Positions 43,279 through 51,738 of a stretch of DNA of 64,000 nt are shown here, piece after piece. The stretch covers positions 3,100,810-3,164,809 of the forward strand of contig NZ_JABBGC010000001.1 of assembly GCF_012927205.1 (NCBI RefSeq). The letters are read 5' to 3'. This DNA is from Chitinophaga fulva (lineage in GTDB: Bacteria > Bacteroidota > Bacteroidia > Chitinophagales > Chitinophagaceae). How positions within the stretch are numbered: position 1 is the stretch's first letter; every line of letters begins with the position of its first letter. A program made the position numbers and the translations under genes. The notes under the pieces are model-generated. The model made no database searches. It was given only the letters and a program-made list of their open reading frames with translations, and had not been told where the DNA came from.

Positions 43279-43692
43279 ATGGAAAACTTCACTATTGAAC
43301 AGGACATTCCGGTATGGTATGTAGCTGCGGCCAGTTTCCCGGAAGGCGTTCCGGCTGCATGGGCCGAATTGCACGGCTTATTGCCAGGATCCACAGGCCG
43401 GCAGTTTTATGGTATTTCCCATCCGGACCAGACTGGTAAAATCACCTATAAGGCAGGGGTGGCAGCAACTTCCCCGGAGGAGGCCTGGCAGTATGGCACA
43501 CCAGAGGTGACGGTACGTAAAGGCGTATATGCGAGCGAAATGTTGCAACTGGGCTCCGATGCCGGCCGGCAGATAGGAGAAGCTTTCCTGCGGCTGCTGA
43601 AACATCCGGCCCTTGACCCGCAGGGATATTGCTTGGAAATGTATCTCGATGGGGGCATGGTGCGCTGTATGGTGCCATTGGTGGAGAAGTAG
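43279..43692 (+). CDS. GyrI-like effector-binding domain protein
   Basis: A 137-residue protein resembling the GyrI-like small-molecule-binding domain (the effector domain of SoxS/BmrR regulators) without DNA-binding part. The segments VWYVAAASFPEGVPAAWAELHGLLPG, FYGISHPDQTGKITYKAGVAA and the final YCLEMYLDGGMVRCMVPL fit that fold. Standalone members bind or hydrolyse hydrophobic ligands or inhibit gyrase. The start ATG directly follows the tandem-repeat region. Confidence 0.65.
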   Translation: MENFTIEQDIPVWYVAAASFPEGVPAAWAELHGLLPGSTGRQFYGISHPDQTGKITYKAGVAATSPEEAWQYGTPEVTVRKGVYASEMLQLGSDAGRQIGEAFLRLLKHPALDPQGYCLEMYLDGGMVRCMVPLVEK

Positions 43693-43830
43693 CGTTTCCT
43701 GGTTCATTAGCACGGCAGTGGTAATAACAGTTGATGGTGCTGATGGGCCAACGCTAAATGCGAGGGGTAACGCTGAGCATGCTGCCAGTATCGTGTTCCT
43801 GTGACAACCGGTTAATGATAAATGAAGTGT

Positions 43831-43855
43831 CCGGTGAGACCGGGGCATTTTTTTT
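43831..43855 (+). terminator. Short intrinsic terminator
   Basis: CCGGT-GAG-ACCGG followed by an A/G-poor stretch and eight Ts lies about 140 nt after the 137-aa gene and just ahead of the DUF3175 gene. Confidence 0.5.
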
Positions 43856-43879
43856 GTGCCATTACAGGAAAAAGCTGCT

Positions 43880-44179
43880 ATGGCAACAAAGAGAAAAGTA
43901 TTGCGGCCCAAAAGGAAATGGTCTGCTCGGGTAACTAATACCAGCAATGCCATGGACCTGGAAGGAGGCGTATTTACACTACATGACCCGGCGGAAATTG
44001 CGGCGTCACTGAAACGCTCTGCCAGCAAGAGCACACGCCGGAAAGGAACTCCTTACCAGTCTGCTATGTCGATGTTGAACTTTTATATCAACAGGGCTGG
44101 CAAAAATCTCCCTGAAAAACAAAAAAAAGTGCTGGAAGAAGCAAAAGGTGAATTACGGAAAGCATTTCACCGAGAGTAA
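43880..44179 (+). CDS. DUF3175 family protein
   Basis: Beginning at the ATG at 43880, the 99-residue basic protein matches the DUF3175 pattern closely: KRKWSARVTNTSNAMDLEGG near the N-terminus, then AASLKRSA and SAMSMLNFYINRAGKNLP. Members are small, Lys/Arg-rich proteins of unknown function common in soil bacteria, possibly nucleic-acid-associated. An in-frame GTG at 43856 would add eight residues. Tandem hairpins follow its stop. Confidence 0.85.
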   Translation: MATKRKVLRPKRKWSARVTNTSNAMDLEGGVFTLHDPAEIAASLKRSASKSTRRKGTPYQSAMSMLNFYINRAGKNLPEKQKKVLEEAKGELRKAFHRE

Positions 44180-44227
44180 CCCATTATCTTCTTCGATCGC
44201 TATCGACGGCAGCATCCGGGAACTGCT

Positions 44228-44273
44228 TCCCTGTAAATGCCGGCAGGGAAAAGCGGAAAATTGTTTTCCGCTT
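44228..44273. terminator. Two adjacent hairpins after the DUF3175 gene
   Basis: TCCCTG (44228-44233) pairs with 44244-44249, and the 10-bp stem 44251-44260 pairs perfectly with 44264-44273. The second, with a TTTT run on the minus strand, lies just beyond a doubtful minus-strand frame ending at 44280. The rest of 44180-44573 holds nothing I can assign. Confidence 0.5.
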
Positions 44274-44573
44274 CATCCCTCAGTTCCGGCAGACATCAGT
44301 AAATGGGATCAATGGAAAATGCATCCCGTTCAACCTGGTATAACCGAATACCGGTTGATGGCCAACAATAGTTGATAGCGTGGTAAGGCAACTCATAGGC
44401 AGCGTAAGGATTGGTCTTTTCCGTGTTTGATTTCTAAAATATTTCCATTTGACTGCTATCCATTGTTCGTCTTTTTCCGGACAGGCGGCTGAATCGTGGA
44501 AAGCAGCGTTGATGCCCGGGGCATACATATGATGGATGAGCTGATATGAATCTAACGGGTTAGTAGCAGTAGT

Positions 44574-44840
44574 TCAGGCAGTTCCTGAACTTCCCTCTTG
44601 TTCTTCTTCAGGTTCCCATTCAGTGTCATCGGCCTCTTCATCGGAGAGACTGTTTTCTTCAAAATCATCTTCTTCCAGTACAGGATCGGTGTCTTCCAAT
44701 GCCTCTTCTTCTTCTTCTTCTTCAGGGCGACCTCCCGGCCCGATGGCTGTCGGCATGGGTACTACTCTCAGTGTGGCTGCACTCGGGAAAAATGACGGGC
44801 GTTTACGCCGGAGGGTTGATGCAGGTGTTGGAAATATCAT
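44574..44840 (-). CDS. Possible acidic small protein, 88 aa
   Basis: The frame encodes a short basic N-terminus (TPASTLRRKRPSFFPSAATL), a Gly/Pro turn and a strongly acidic C-terminus with seven consecutive Glu followed by ALEDTDPVLEEDDFEEN. It could be a disordered protein of unknown role. The Glu run is a GAA/GAG-type low-complexity tract (TTCTTC repeats on the plus strand), so a chance open frame is quite possible. No recognised family. A further doubtful frame continues in the same phase at 44280-44528. Confidence 0.35.
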   Translation of the reverse strand: MIFPTPASTLRRKRPSFFPSAATLRVVPMPTAIGPGGRPEEEEEEEALEDTDPVLEEDDFEENSLSDEEADDTEWEPEEEQEGSSGTA

Positions 44841-45064
44841 AAGCGTGATTTTAGTTTATGAAACCCAAAGACTACGCCATGATGCCAGATCATGTCCAAT
44901 CACTGTTGCGGAAATAAATATGCGGAAACACTTACTCATCCAATAGGGGAAACGGGGAACAGAATGGGTGATATTTTACAGCATGTACCCGGTTAAATAC
45001 GCTGCTAAAAGGCTGTACCCGTAAAAAAATAGTATCTTCGCCCGCATTTTTTAGTGAAAGCATC

Positions 45065-45646
45065 ATGAAACTGGAAGAACAATTACAGCAAAGAAGCGGC
45101 AACCAATGCGAGTTGTGCAGCTCAACAGACAACCTCAAAATGTATGATGTGGCGCCCCGCTCCGGCGATGGCCCGGACAGCACGGTGCTGATCTGTGATA
45201 ACTGCCGCGCGCAGATTGAGCGCAAGGCGGAGCTGGACAGCAAACACTGGAGCTGCCTCACCACAGCCATGTGGAGCGAAGTGCCGGGTATTCAGGTACT
45301 GTCCTGGCGCATGTTGCACCGACTGAAAAAAGAAAGCTGGGCCATGGAAAGCCTCGATATGCTTTATCTCGACGAGGAAACACTGGCATGGGCACAGGCT
45401 ACCGGCGATCATGACAACGATGACGCTGTGGAACTGCACCGTGACTGCAACGGCAACGTGCTGCAAAACGGCGATAGCGTAACCCTCATCAAATCCCTTG
45501 ATGTAAAAGGCTCTACCCTGAATGCTAAAATGGGCACAGTGGTGAAAAACATCCGCCTCGTGGAAGACAACATGGAGCAGATTGAAGGAAAAATCGAAGG
45601 ACAGCTGATCGTGATTCTGACCAAATACGTAAGAAAACAGAACTAG
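45065..45646 (+). CDS. PhnA domain protein with zinc ribbon
   Basis: A 193-residue cytoplasmic protein. The N-terminal zinc ribbon has Cys pairs in NQCELCSSTDNLKMYDV and VLICDNCRAQI. The C-terminal PhnA (SH3-like) domain is DCNGNVLQNGDSVTLIKSLDVKG followed by GTVVKNIRLVEDN and a final VILTKYVRK. The name comes from a phosphonate cluster in E. coli (where the homologue is YjdM), but no phosphonate gene is near and the role is unknown. The stop is 1 nt from that of the convergent response regulator. Confidence 0.92.
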   Translation: MKLEEQLQQRSGNQCELCSSTDNLKMYDVAPRSGDGPDSTVLICDNCRAQIERKAELDSKHWSCLTTAMWSEVPGIQVLSWRMLHRLKKESWAMESLDMLYLDEETLAWAQATGDHDNDDAVELHRDCNGNVLQNGDSVTLIKSLDVKGSTLNAKMGTVVKNIRLVEDNMEQIEGKIEGQLIVILTKYVRKQN

Positions 45647-45647
45647 T

Positions 45648-46343
45648 CTATCGTGGCATACTGATGGCTTCCATGAACTGTTTCAGATAAGCATCGCCGA
45701 TAGGTACACAATGTGGCCCTGTGAAGATACGCTGCTTCTCGATGCTGTCAATTTTGTCCAGCGAGATGATAAAGGATTTATGTACTCTGATAAAACGGAA
45801 AGGCGCCAGTATCTCTTCAAAACTGCGCAGGTTCTGTAAAGTCATGATCTTCTGTTTGACTGTCTGGATGGCCACATAGTTGCGGAGCGCTTCTACAAAC
45901 AGGATGTCTTTTACATCTACCCGTACAATTCTTTTGTCTGTACGCACAAAAATATAATCGGTGCCGGCCGGCTGTGAAACGGTGACCGTGCTGCGGGCCA
46001 GTACCCGTTGCACAGCCCTGGCAAACCGCTCAAAAGACACAGGCTTCAGCAGATAATCGATCGCTTCCCGGTCAAATCCTTCTAAGGCATATTCATCATA
46101 GGCGGAAACCAGCACCACCTGCACGCCGGGAGGGGCCAGCTGCATCAGTTCCAGGCCGCTGAGCTCCTGCATCTGTATATCCAGGAAGATAAGGTCAATT
46201 TTCTCTTGTTTAATAAAAGCCAGTGCTTCCATAGGGTTATGGAAAACCTTTACTAACTGCAGATCAGGCGTTTTATGAATAAACGATACCAATACCTGCG
46301 CTGCGAGTGGCTCATCATCTACCACGATACACTTTACTCCCAT
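45648..46343 (-). CDS. LytTR family response regulator
   Basis: A 231-residue regulator from the ATG at 46343 (a TTG four codons earlier is unlikely). The receiver has the acidic pair in CIVVDDEPL and phospho-acceptor Asp in LIFLDIQM; the C-terminal LytTR DNA-binding domain includes FVRTDKRIVRVDVKDILFVEA and FIRVHKSFIISLDKIDSIEK. It begins 5 nt after the kinase stop, so both are translated from one message. It is the likely regulator of the divergent PUL 2. Confidence 0.94.
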   Translation of the reverse strand: MGVKCIVVDDEPLAAQVLVSFIHKTPDLQLVKVFHNPMEALAFIKQEKIDLIFLDIQMQELSGLELMQLAPPGVQVVLVSAYDEYALEGFDREAIDYLLKPVSFERFARAVQRVLARSTVTVSQPAGTDYIFVRTDKRIVRVDVKDILFVEALRNYVAIQTVKQKIMTLQNLRSFEEILAPFRFIRVHKSFIISLDKIDSIEKQRIFTGPHCVPIGDAYLKQFMEAISMPR

Positions 46344-46348
46344 ATCCT

Positions 46349-47410
46349 TTACCAATTGATCACTAAGTTACTGAAATATTCTGCTCCGGTATCCCTGATG
46401 TCCAGCTGATGATGGCCCGGATACAATAGCTGCAACCGTTTCCGGACATTGTCCAGCCCGATGCCGCCTGTTTTATCGCGCTGCTGGCCGGACACATAGT
46501 TATGCACGCTGAAAAGCAACTGCTGGTCAGTGCATGACAGCGTAATGGTGACCGGTTTCCCAGGACGGTTGCTGACTCCATGTTTGAACGCATTTTCCAC
46601 AAACGGCACCAGCAGCAGCGGCGCGATATTTTTCTCCGGCAATATATCCGGTGTATTGAAGACGATGCCTTCCTGAAAACCGGTACGGAGCCGTTGTAAG
46701 GTCACAAAATCCTGTAGATAACTGATTTCTTCGCGGATAGGCGCCCGATATGCGATATCAGAAGGTTGGTCCACCATATATGCCAGCAGATGTGTCAGTG
46801 TTTTATTCGCTTTTACCACCTCCGGAGACCCCATCAGCGCGAGAGAATAGATGCTGTTCAGGCTATTGATCAGAAAGTGCGAATTGAGCTGCATCTTCAG
46901 AAAGCCGGATTCCGCCTGCATCTGCTGCTGTTGGAGCATGGCCCGTTTTTTCTCTTCCTGAAGCCACAGCTGGAACAGCCTGAAGGAAAAAGCAGCGATG
47001 ATGATAATAAGGTTGTTCCAAAGTCCATTCACAAAATACTCTCCAAGGGTAGTGTATACCTCCACTTTTTGCCAGTTGATGAGCTGGTGACCTCTGTATA
47101 ATATGTCCCGCGCAAAAAAGAGATAAATGAATCCGTATTTCAGCAGCGTAAATGCTGGTATGATCAGTAATAAAATACCGGCGGAGAGTAGCCGTCGACG
47201 CTTATCCAGCATGGGGGTAGCTATCCAGCGGTAGCAGCCATAAAACAGGAGGAAGTTGACCAGGCCCAGTGCGGCGCTGTTGATATGTACCATCCGGAGG
47301 GTTTTATCATTAAAACGGATGACCGTCATGAGGTTGCCGCTATATACCAGCACCAGCCAGCCGGCCAGTAACAACATAAAATCCCGGAAAGAACGGTGGA
47401 CATCAGACAT
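46349..47410 (-). CDS. LytS/YehU-type sensor histidine kinase
   Basis: From MSDVHRSFRDF the protein has 353 residues with four membrane helices in the first 160. The His_kinase domain reads LKMQLNSHFLINSLNSIYSLA (phospho-His in NSHFLIN), then N box PFVENAFKHGVSN and G box GGIGLDNVRKRLQLLYPG. It has no periplasmic sensor domain, so membrane-embedded sensing is likely. The ATG overlaps the stop of the gene upstream by 8 nt and the LytTR gene follows 5 nt downstream; the three genes form one operon. Confidence 0.92.
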   Translation of the reverse strand: MSDVHRSFRDFMLLLAGWLVLVYSGNLMTVIRFNDKTLRMVHINSAALGLVNFLLFYGCYRWIATPMLDKRRRLLSAGILLLIIPAFTLLKYGFIYLFFARDILYRGHQLINWQKVEVYTTLGEYFVNGLWNNLIIIIAAFSFRLFQLWLQEEKKRAMLQQQQMQAESGFLKMQLNSHFLINSLNSIYSLALMGSPEVVKANKTLTHLLAYMVDQPSDIAYRAPIREEISYLQDFVTLQRLRTGFQEGIVFNTPDILPEKNIAPLLLVPFVENAFKHGVSNRPGKPVTITLSCTDQQLLFSVHNYVSGQQRDKTGGIGLDNVRKRLQLLYPGHHQLDIRDTGAEYFSNLVINW

Positions 47411-48362
47411 GATCGGGATACAGTTTAAATTGATAATGCTGTTCACGGGCGCGATCAGGCTGCACACTCAGCATGACCACATCCTGGCGTACCTGTACCC
47501 GGATGGCCACAGGGCCGCTGTTGTTATGGAACTGTTGCAGCACCGCTTCAGTAGTTTGCTGTAGCTGAAGGGCTGCCAGCGTACCTTGTTGCGTATCGCC
47601 GGTGATGACCAGCTCCAGCGGCTGGTGGTTGTTACACAAAGTACGTAGTTCCACATACCGTTCAAAGTTGAGCAGTTCTTTCGGAAGACTGACCGTGTCC
47701 TTTTCCAGCGCTTTGTCATACAACATGTAGCGCAGCAGATCTGATAATAACAGGATGGCTTTTACACCTTCCTGGTCACGCTTACGTTCATCTTCGAGAA
47801 TAGGGGTGAGCTGTTGCAGGTTATGTAACAGTAACCGGGAATTTTCCTGCATCCGTATATAACGTGCCCTTGCTGCTTCTGCCGCGGATGCCAGCAGGCG
47901 GTCCTGTGGCCCCGTTTGCTGCCGCTGCAACAGCAGCCGGTAACTATAGGCCAGCAATGCTACGCCCAGTCCCGTTTTGGTGGCCATCAGGAAATACATC
48001 GGAAAACTATAGTAAACATGTGGTTTCCCAATCATAGAGTACATTCTGATCAGTACCTGGTCAGGAAACAGGAAATAACCAACGGCATACTTGATAACAG
48101 CAAACCCGCACACAGCCAATATACTCCGGATAATGACCTGCCCGTACCGCCGTTGTACCACAGGCTTCGGTAACCACACAAAGACCAGCAGGAAAAATAG
48201 TTGGAAGTTGATGAATCCATACAGGATATCCTGCACCAGCACCCTTTTCAATCCGAAAGACGAATTAAAACTAATCCTCAGAGATGGATAGGCATACAAC
48301 AGCACCAATGCCATCCACACCACAAGGTGCATAAAATACCGGTATGGTTTATTATGTCGCAT
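47403..48362 (-). CDS. LytS-like pseudo-kinase (degenerate histidine kinase)
   Basis: The 319-residue protein keeps the LytS layout: four membrane helices, then a helical segment aligned with the His_kinase domain. But where active kinases have NPHFLFNSL this one reads NSRLLLHNL, so the phospho-acceptor His is replaced by Arg. The N box aligned region (TTEAVLQQFHN) lacks the Asn and the G box is absent; the protein ends shortly after. It probably modulates the real kinase next door as a regulatory partner rather than phosphorylating. It is the first gene of the operon, facing susC. Confidence 0.8.
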   Translation of the reverse strand: MRHNKPYRYFMHLVVWMALVLLYAYPSLRISFNSSFGLKRVLVQDILYGFINFQLFFLLVFVWLPKPVVQRRYGQVIIRSILAVCGFAVIKYAVGYFLFPDQVLIRMYSMIGKPHVYYSFPMYFLMATKTGLGVALLAYSYRLLLQRQQTGPQDRLLASAAEAARARYIRMQENSRLLLHNLQQLTPILEDERKRDQEGVKAILLLSDLLRYMLYDKALEKDTVSLPKELLNFERYVELRTLCNNHQPLELVITGDTQQGTLAALQLQQTTEAVLQQFHNNSGPVAIRVQVRQDVVMLSVQPDRAREQHYQFKLYPDHV

Positions 48363-48670
48363 AAGTTAACAGTGGGTTGAAGATAGTATATGTACCCCTG
48401 TTTTCTGCATCTGTGAAGGCATATTTTTTTCGTCCCTGCGATGTGCCGGTTCGTCCTTTTAAAATGGACGGTGATACCTGTAAAACCCTTATTGCCGACG
48501 GGAAAGCGCTTATCAAGCCCTAAAGGCGTTCATCCCCGGAAAAGGGCGGGATATACATTTACGGTTCCGGTATGTCCATTATCCGGAAGAAAAAATAATA
48601 CGATATCTATTTTGGCAACACAATGTTCGAGGGACAGTATACCAACCATAATAATCAACCAACCACTTGT
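48363..48670. other. Divergent promoter region of PUL 2
   Basis: This 308-nt gap lies between the pseudo-kinase operon (minus) and susC (plus). A near-consensus TATTTTG element sits about 50 nt before susC. No terminator, gene or clear LytTR-type direct repeat can be made out. An open N-terminal extension of susC enters it but lacks a signal peptide context. Confidence 0.4.
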
Positions 48671-51600
48671 ATGAGAAAGTCAGTTTTATTTATCCTTTTA
48701 TGCATGTCCGGTTTGTCCGTGTATGCACAACAGGTACTGAAAGGGACGGTCAAAGACGCCACTACCCGTCAGCCTGTTCCGGGCGCCACCGTGAAAGTGG
48801 TAGGCTCCGCCACCGGCGCCACCACCAACGAGAAAGGCGAATTTGAACTCAAGGTGCCGGCCAATGCACAATTACAGATCACTTCCATCGGTTTTGAAAA
48901 CGTAATGGTAGCGGCCAGCCTGATCAGAGCAACACCCATATTCATGAAAATGAAAGCTATCTCGCTGACAGACGCCGTAGTAGTGGGTTATGGCACACAG
49001 TCAAAATCCAATGTCACCAATTCCATCGCTTCGGTGAAAGCCAGTGAGCTGACAGCAGAGAAAAACGTCGTCAGCGATTTTGGTAAAGCCTTACAAGGCC
49101 GGGTTCCCGGCGTATACATCGCTTCCCGGGAAGGCACGCCCGGCAACGCTTCCAGCATTATGATACGCGGGGCGCAGTCCGTTAGTGCGACCGCCACTAA
49201 TCCGCTCATCGTAATCGACGGACTGGTGGTAGATGGCAATACCATCTCCATTAACAGCATCAACCCGCAGGACATCGAATCCATCGAAGTGTTGAAAGAT
49301 GCTGCTTCTGCGGCTATCTACGGCGCGAGGGGCTCTACCGGGGTAATCATCATCACCACCAAAAAAGGAAAGGCCAACAGTAAACCTTCCCTTAACCTGA
49401 ATATGTACACGGGTGTCAACAATGTGCCGTTCAGTCGGCACATGATGAATACCACGGAATATACGTCCGCTTTTAATGATTCGCGCAACAACCGTATCGG
49501 AGATATAGATGCGATACTGGCCAACCCGGGCTCGTTGCCGGCTAACCGTATCAAACAGTTGCAGGATGAAAAAACGGTGTTACAGGGCCAGCTGAACGGC
49601 CTGAAAATGGCCGACCGCAGCACCGACTGGCTCGATCGTATCAAACATAAAAATGCGCCGGTCAACAATATACAGGCGAGCATGAGCGGCGGTGGCGAAA
49701 AAAACAGCTACTATATGTCCCTCGGCCGTTATGCGGAAGTAGCTTCTATGGGCACTGGCCAATTTGAGCGTTACACCGGTCGCCTCGATGTGACGCAACA
49801 GGTGAACAACTGGCTGAAGGTAAACGGTAACATCAACCTGACACAGTCAGTGAATAAAAACATGGCCAATCCGGTTTCCGCGGCATTTTCGGCCCGCCCT
49901 GATACGCCGGAAGACCCTATGTTGCAGCCGGATGGATCATTGGGGTATTACGTCGGCATGCAACAACATCCGCTCGGCGCTATGATGGACAATAAAAACA
50001 AGAATAAAACCAACATATACCTGGGAAGCCTGTCGGCCGATCTGCAATTGCTGAAGGAATTGTCATTCCGCACGTCCTTCAATGCTACCAAGTATAATGG
50101 TCTGAGCAACAATTTCATGCCACCTTCACTGTACCTCGGCAATTTCAATAACGGGCAGCTGAAAATGCTGGGCACTGATAACTTCTCCTACAACTTTGAC
50201 AATTACTTTACTTACAATAAGCGGTTCAATAAACTGGGTGTCAACGGTACACTGGGCTATACCTACTACAATAATGAACTGAATAGCTTCGGTTATGAGT
50301 TGTATGGTTTTCCGAAAATTGATAACATATCCGGAGGTGGAGCAGCCGCCATTTATGGCCCGTCTTCCAATATTGGCAGCCTCAATACCAGCAACCGCGA
50401 GATATCTGATGCCTACTTTCTGCGTACGGGTATAGACTGGGATGGTAAATATATGCTGAATGCTTCCTTGCGCCGTGATGGTTCCTCCAAACTGGTGAAA
50501 GATAACCGCTACAGCTGGTTTCCTTCTGTCTCCGCCGGCTGGGATATATCCCGCGAGGCTTTCCTGATGCAGCAACGTGCTATCAGTCAGCTGAAGGTGC
50601 GCGCCAGCTATGGTATCAGCGGTAACATGCGCCCACTGGGCTATTTCGATGCCCGCAACCTGATGAAGGCTACTTCTTACATGGGCAATCAGGCACTGAT
50701 ACTGAACAGCATCATCGGTAACCCGGATATCCGCTGGGAACGTACCAAACAGATGGATGCCGGTGTGGACGTGGCCTTGTTCGGCAATCGTATCACACTG
50801 ACAGCAGACTATTATAACAAGACCACCGACGGACTGATGAGCAACACGGATGTGTCCTGGATATACGGCGCTGCCAACATGCCGGATAACATCGGCAGCA
50901 TCCGCAACTATGGCGTGGACCTGCAACTGGCGGTCAACAGCCGCGCAGGTGCGGTCTTCGGTTGGAAAGTGAGCACCAATATGAACATCAATCGTAACAT
51001 GATCCTGTCCATGAAAGACTCCACGGCTCCTTTCGGCTCTCTGATATTCGGCGGCCCACAGTCCCGCTCCAAAGTAGGACAGCCTGTAGGTTCTGTCATG
51101 GTGTTTGAATCGCAGGGCGTAGATCCGCAGACAGGTGATATGATCTATACCGACCGTAACAAAGATGGCCGCTGGGATTCTAATGACTATATATCCGTAC
51201 CCATTGCACTGCCTACCTTCGCCGGCGGCACTTCGATCTCGTTATCGTATAAACGTTTTACGCTGGATGCACTGTTCACCTATGTAGTGGGCAACAAAGT
51301 ATATGATTTCTATGAGCAAACACTGAGGAACTACAGCCTGGATAGCTACAGCGTGATGCCCAATAAATTCGATAATCTGGTCAACCGCTGGCGCAAACCC
51401 GGTGACGTAACAGATATCCCCCGTGCTGTGACTGGCGTACATGGCGCCGGACAGGTAGCTGACTGGAACAGCAAACCATCTACCCAGTTTATCACCGACG
51501 CTTCGTACCTGCGTTTGCGTAATGTCTCACTGGCGTATATGCTGCCCGCCAAAATATTACAGAAAGCAAAAATCAACCAGGTACGCATATATGGGTCTAT

Positions 51601-51727
51601 GGAGAATTTGTTCACCATCACCCCGTACAAAGGCTTTGATCCGGAAGCCGTGTCCAATACAGGCATCGTTTCCACTAACCTGCCGAACCCGCGTTCCGCT
51701 GTTATCGGTATTGACCTGACCTTCTAA
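48671..51727 (+). CDS. SusC/RagA TonB-linked outer-membrane transporter (no STN domain)
   Basis: From the ATG at 48671 the protein has 1018 residues: signal peptide MRKSVLFILLCMSGLSVYAQ, carboxypeptidase-D-like repeat (RQPVPGATVKVVGSATGATTN), TonB-box-like VVVGYGTQSKSN, plug, and an outer-membrane barrel ending RSAVIGIDLTF. There is no STN domain, so it does not signal through FecR; this fits regulation by the divergent LytTR system. It is followed by SusD after 11 nt. Confidence 0.95.
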   Translation: MRKSVLFILLCMSGLSVYAQQVLKGTVKDATTRQPVPGATVKVVGSATGATTNEKGEFELKVPANAQLQITSIGFENVMVAASLIRATPIFMKMKAISLTDAVVVGYGTQSKSNVTNSIASVKASELTAEKNVVSDFGKALQGRVPGVYIASREGTPGNASSIMIRGAQSVSATATNPLIVIDGLVVDGNTISINSINPQDIESIEVLKDAASAAIYGARGSTGVIIITTKKGKANSKPSLNLNMYTGVNNVPFSRHMMNTTEYTSAFNDSRNNRIGDIDAILANPGSLPANRIKQLQDEKTVLQGQLNGLKMADRSTDWLDRIKHKNAPVNNIQASMSGGGEKNSYYMSLGRYAEVASMGTGQFERYTGRLDVTQQVNNWLKVNGNINLTQSVNKNMANPVSAAFSARPDTPEDPMLQPDGSLGYYVGMQQHPLGAMMDNKNKNKTNIYLGSLSADLQLLKELSFRTSFNATKYNGLSNNFMPPSLYLGNFNNGQLKMLGTDNFSYNFDNYFTYNKRFNKLGVNGTLGYTYYNNELNSFGYELYGFPKIDNISGGGAAAIYGPSSNIGSLNTSNREISDAYFLRTGIDWDGKYMLNASLRRDGSSKLVKDNRYSWFPSVSAGWDISREAFLMQQRAISQLKVRASYGISGNMRPLGYFDARNLMKATSYMGNQALILNSIIGNPDIRWERTKQMDAGVDVALFGNRITLTADYYNKTTDGLMSNTDVSWIYGAANMPDNIGSIRNYGVDLQLAVNSRAGAVFGWKVSTNMNINRNMILSMKDSTAPFGSLIFGGPQSRSKVGQPVGSVMVFESQGVDPQTGDMIYTDRNKDGRWDSNDYISVPIALPTFAGGTSISLSYKRFTLDALFTYVVGNKVYDFYEQTLRNYSLDSYSVMPNKFDNLVNRWRKPGDVTDIPRAVTGVHGAGQVADWNSKPSTQFITDASYLRLRNVSLAYMLPAKILQKAKINQVRIYGSMENLFTITPYKGFDPEAVSNTGIVSTNLPNPRSAVIGIDLTF

Positions 51728-51738
51728 TTGATGATATC

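Noticed and set aside
42865..43374. 169-aa minus-strand frame with STQ repeats as a protein gene
   Set aside because: It is made mostly of the 15-bp repeats, overlaps the start of the plus-strand GyrI-like gene, and its ends have no signal or family. Kept only as a repeat region.
44280..44528. 82-aa minus-strand frame
   Set aside because: Low-quality composition, no family and no promoter; only an adjacent hairpin speaks for it. It shares phase with the doubtful acidic frame upstream, which may be chance.
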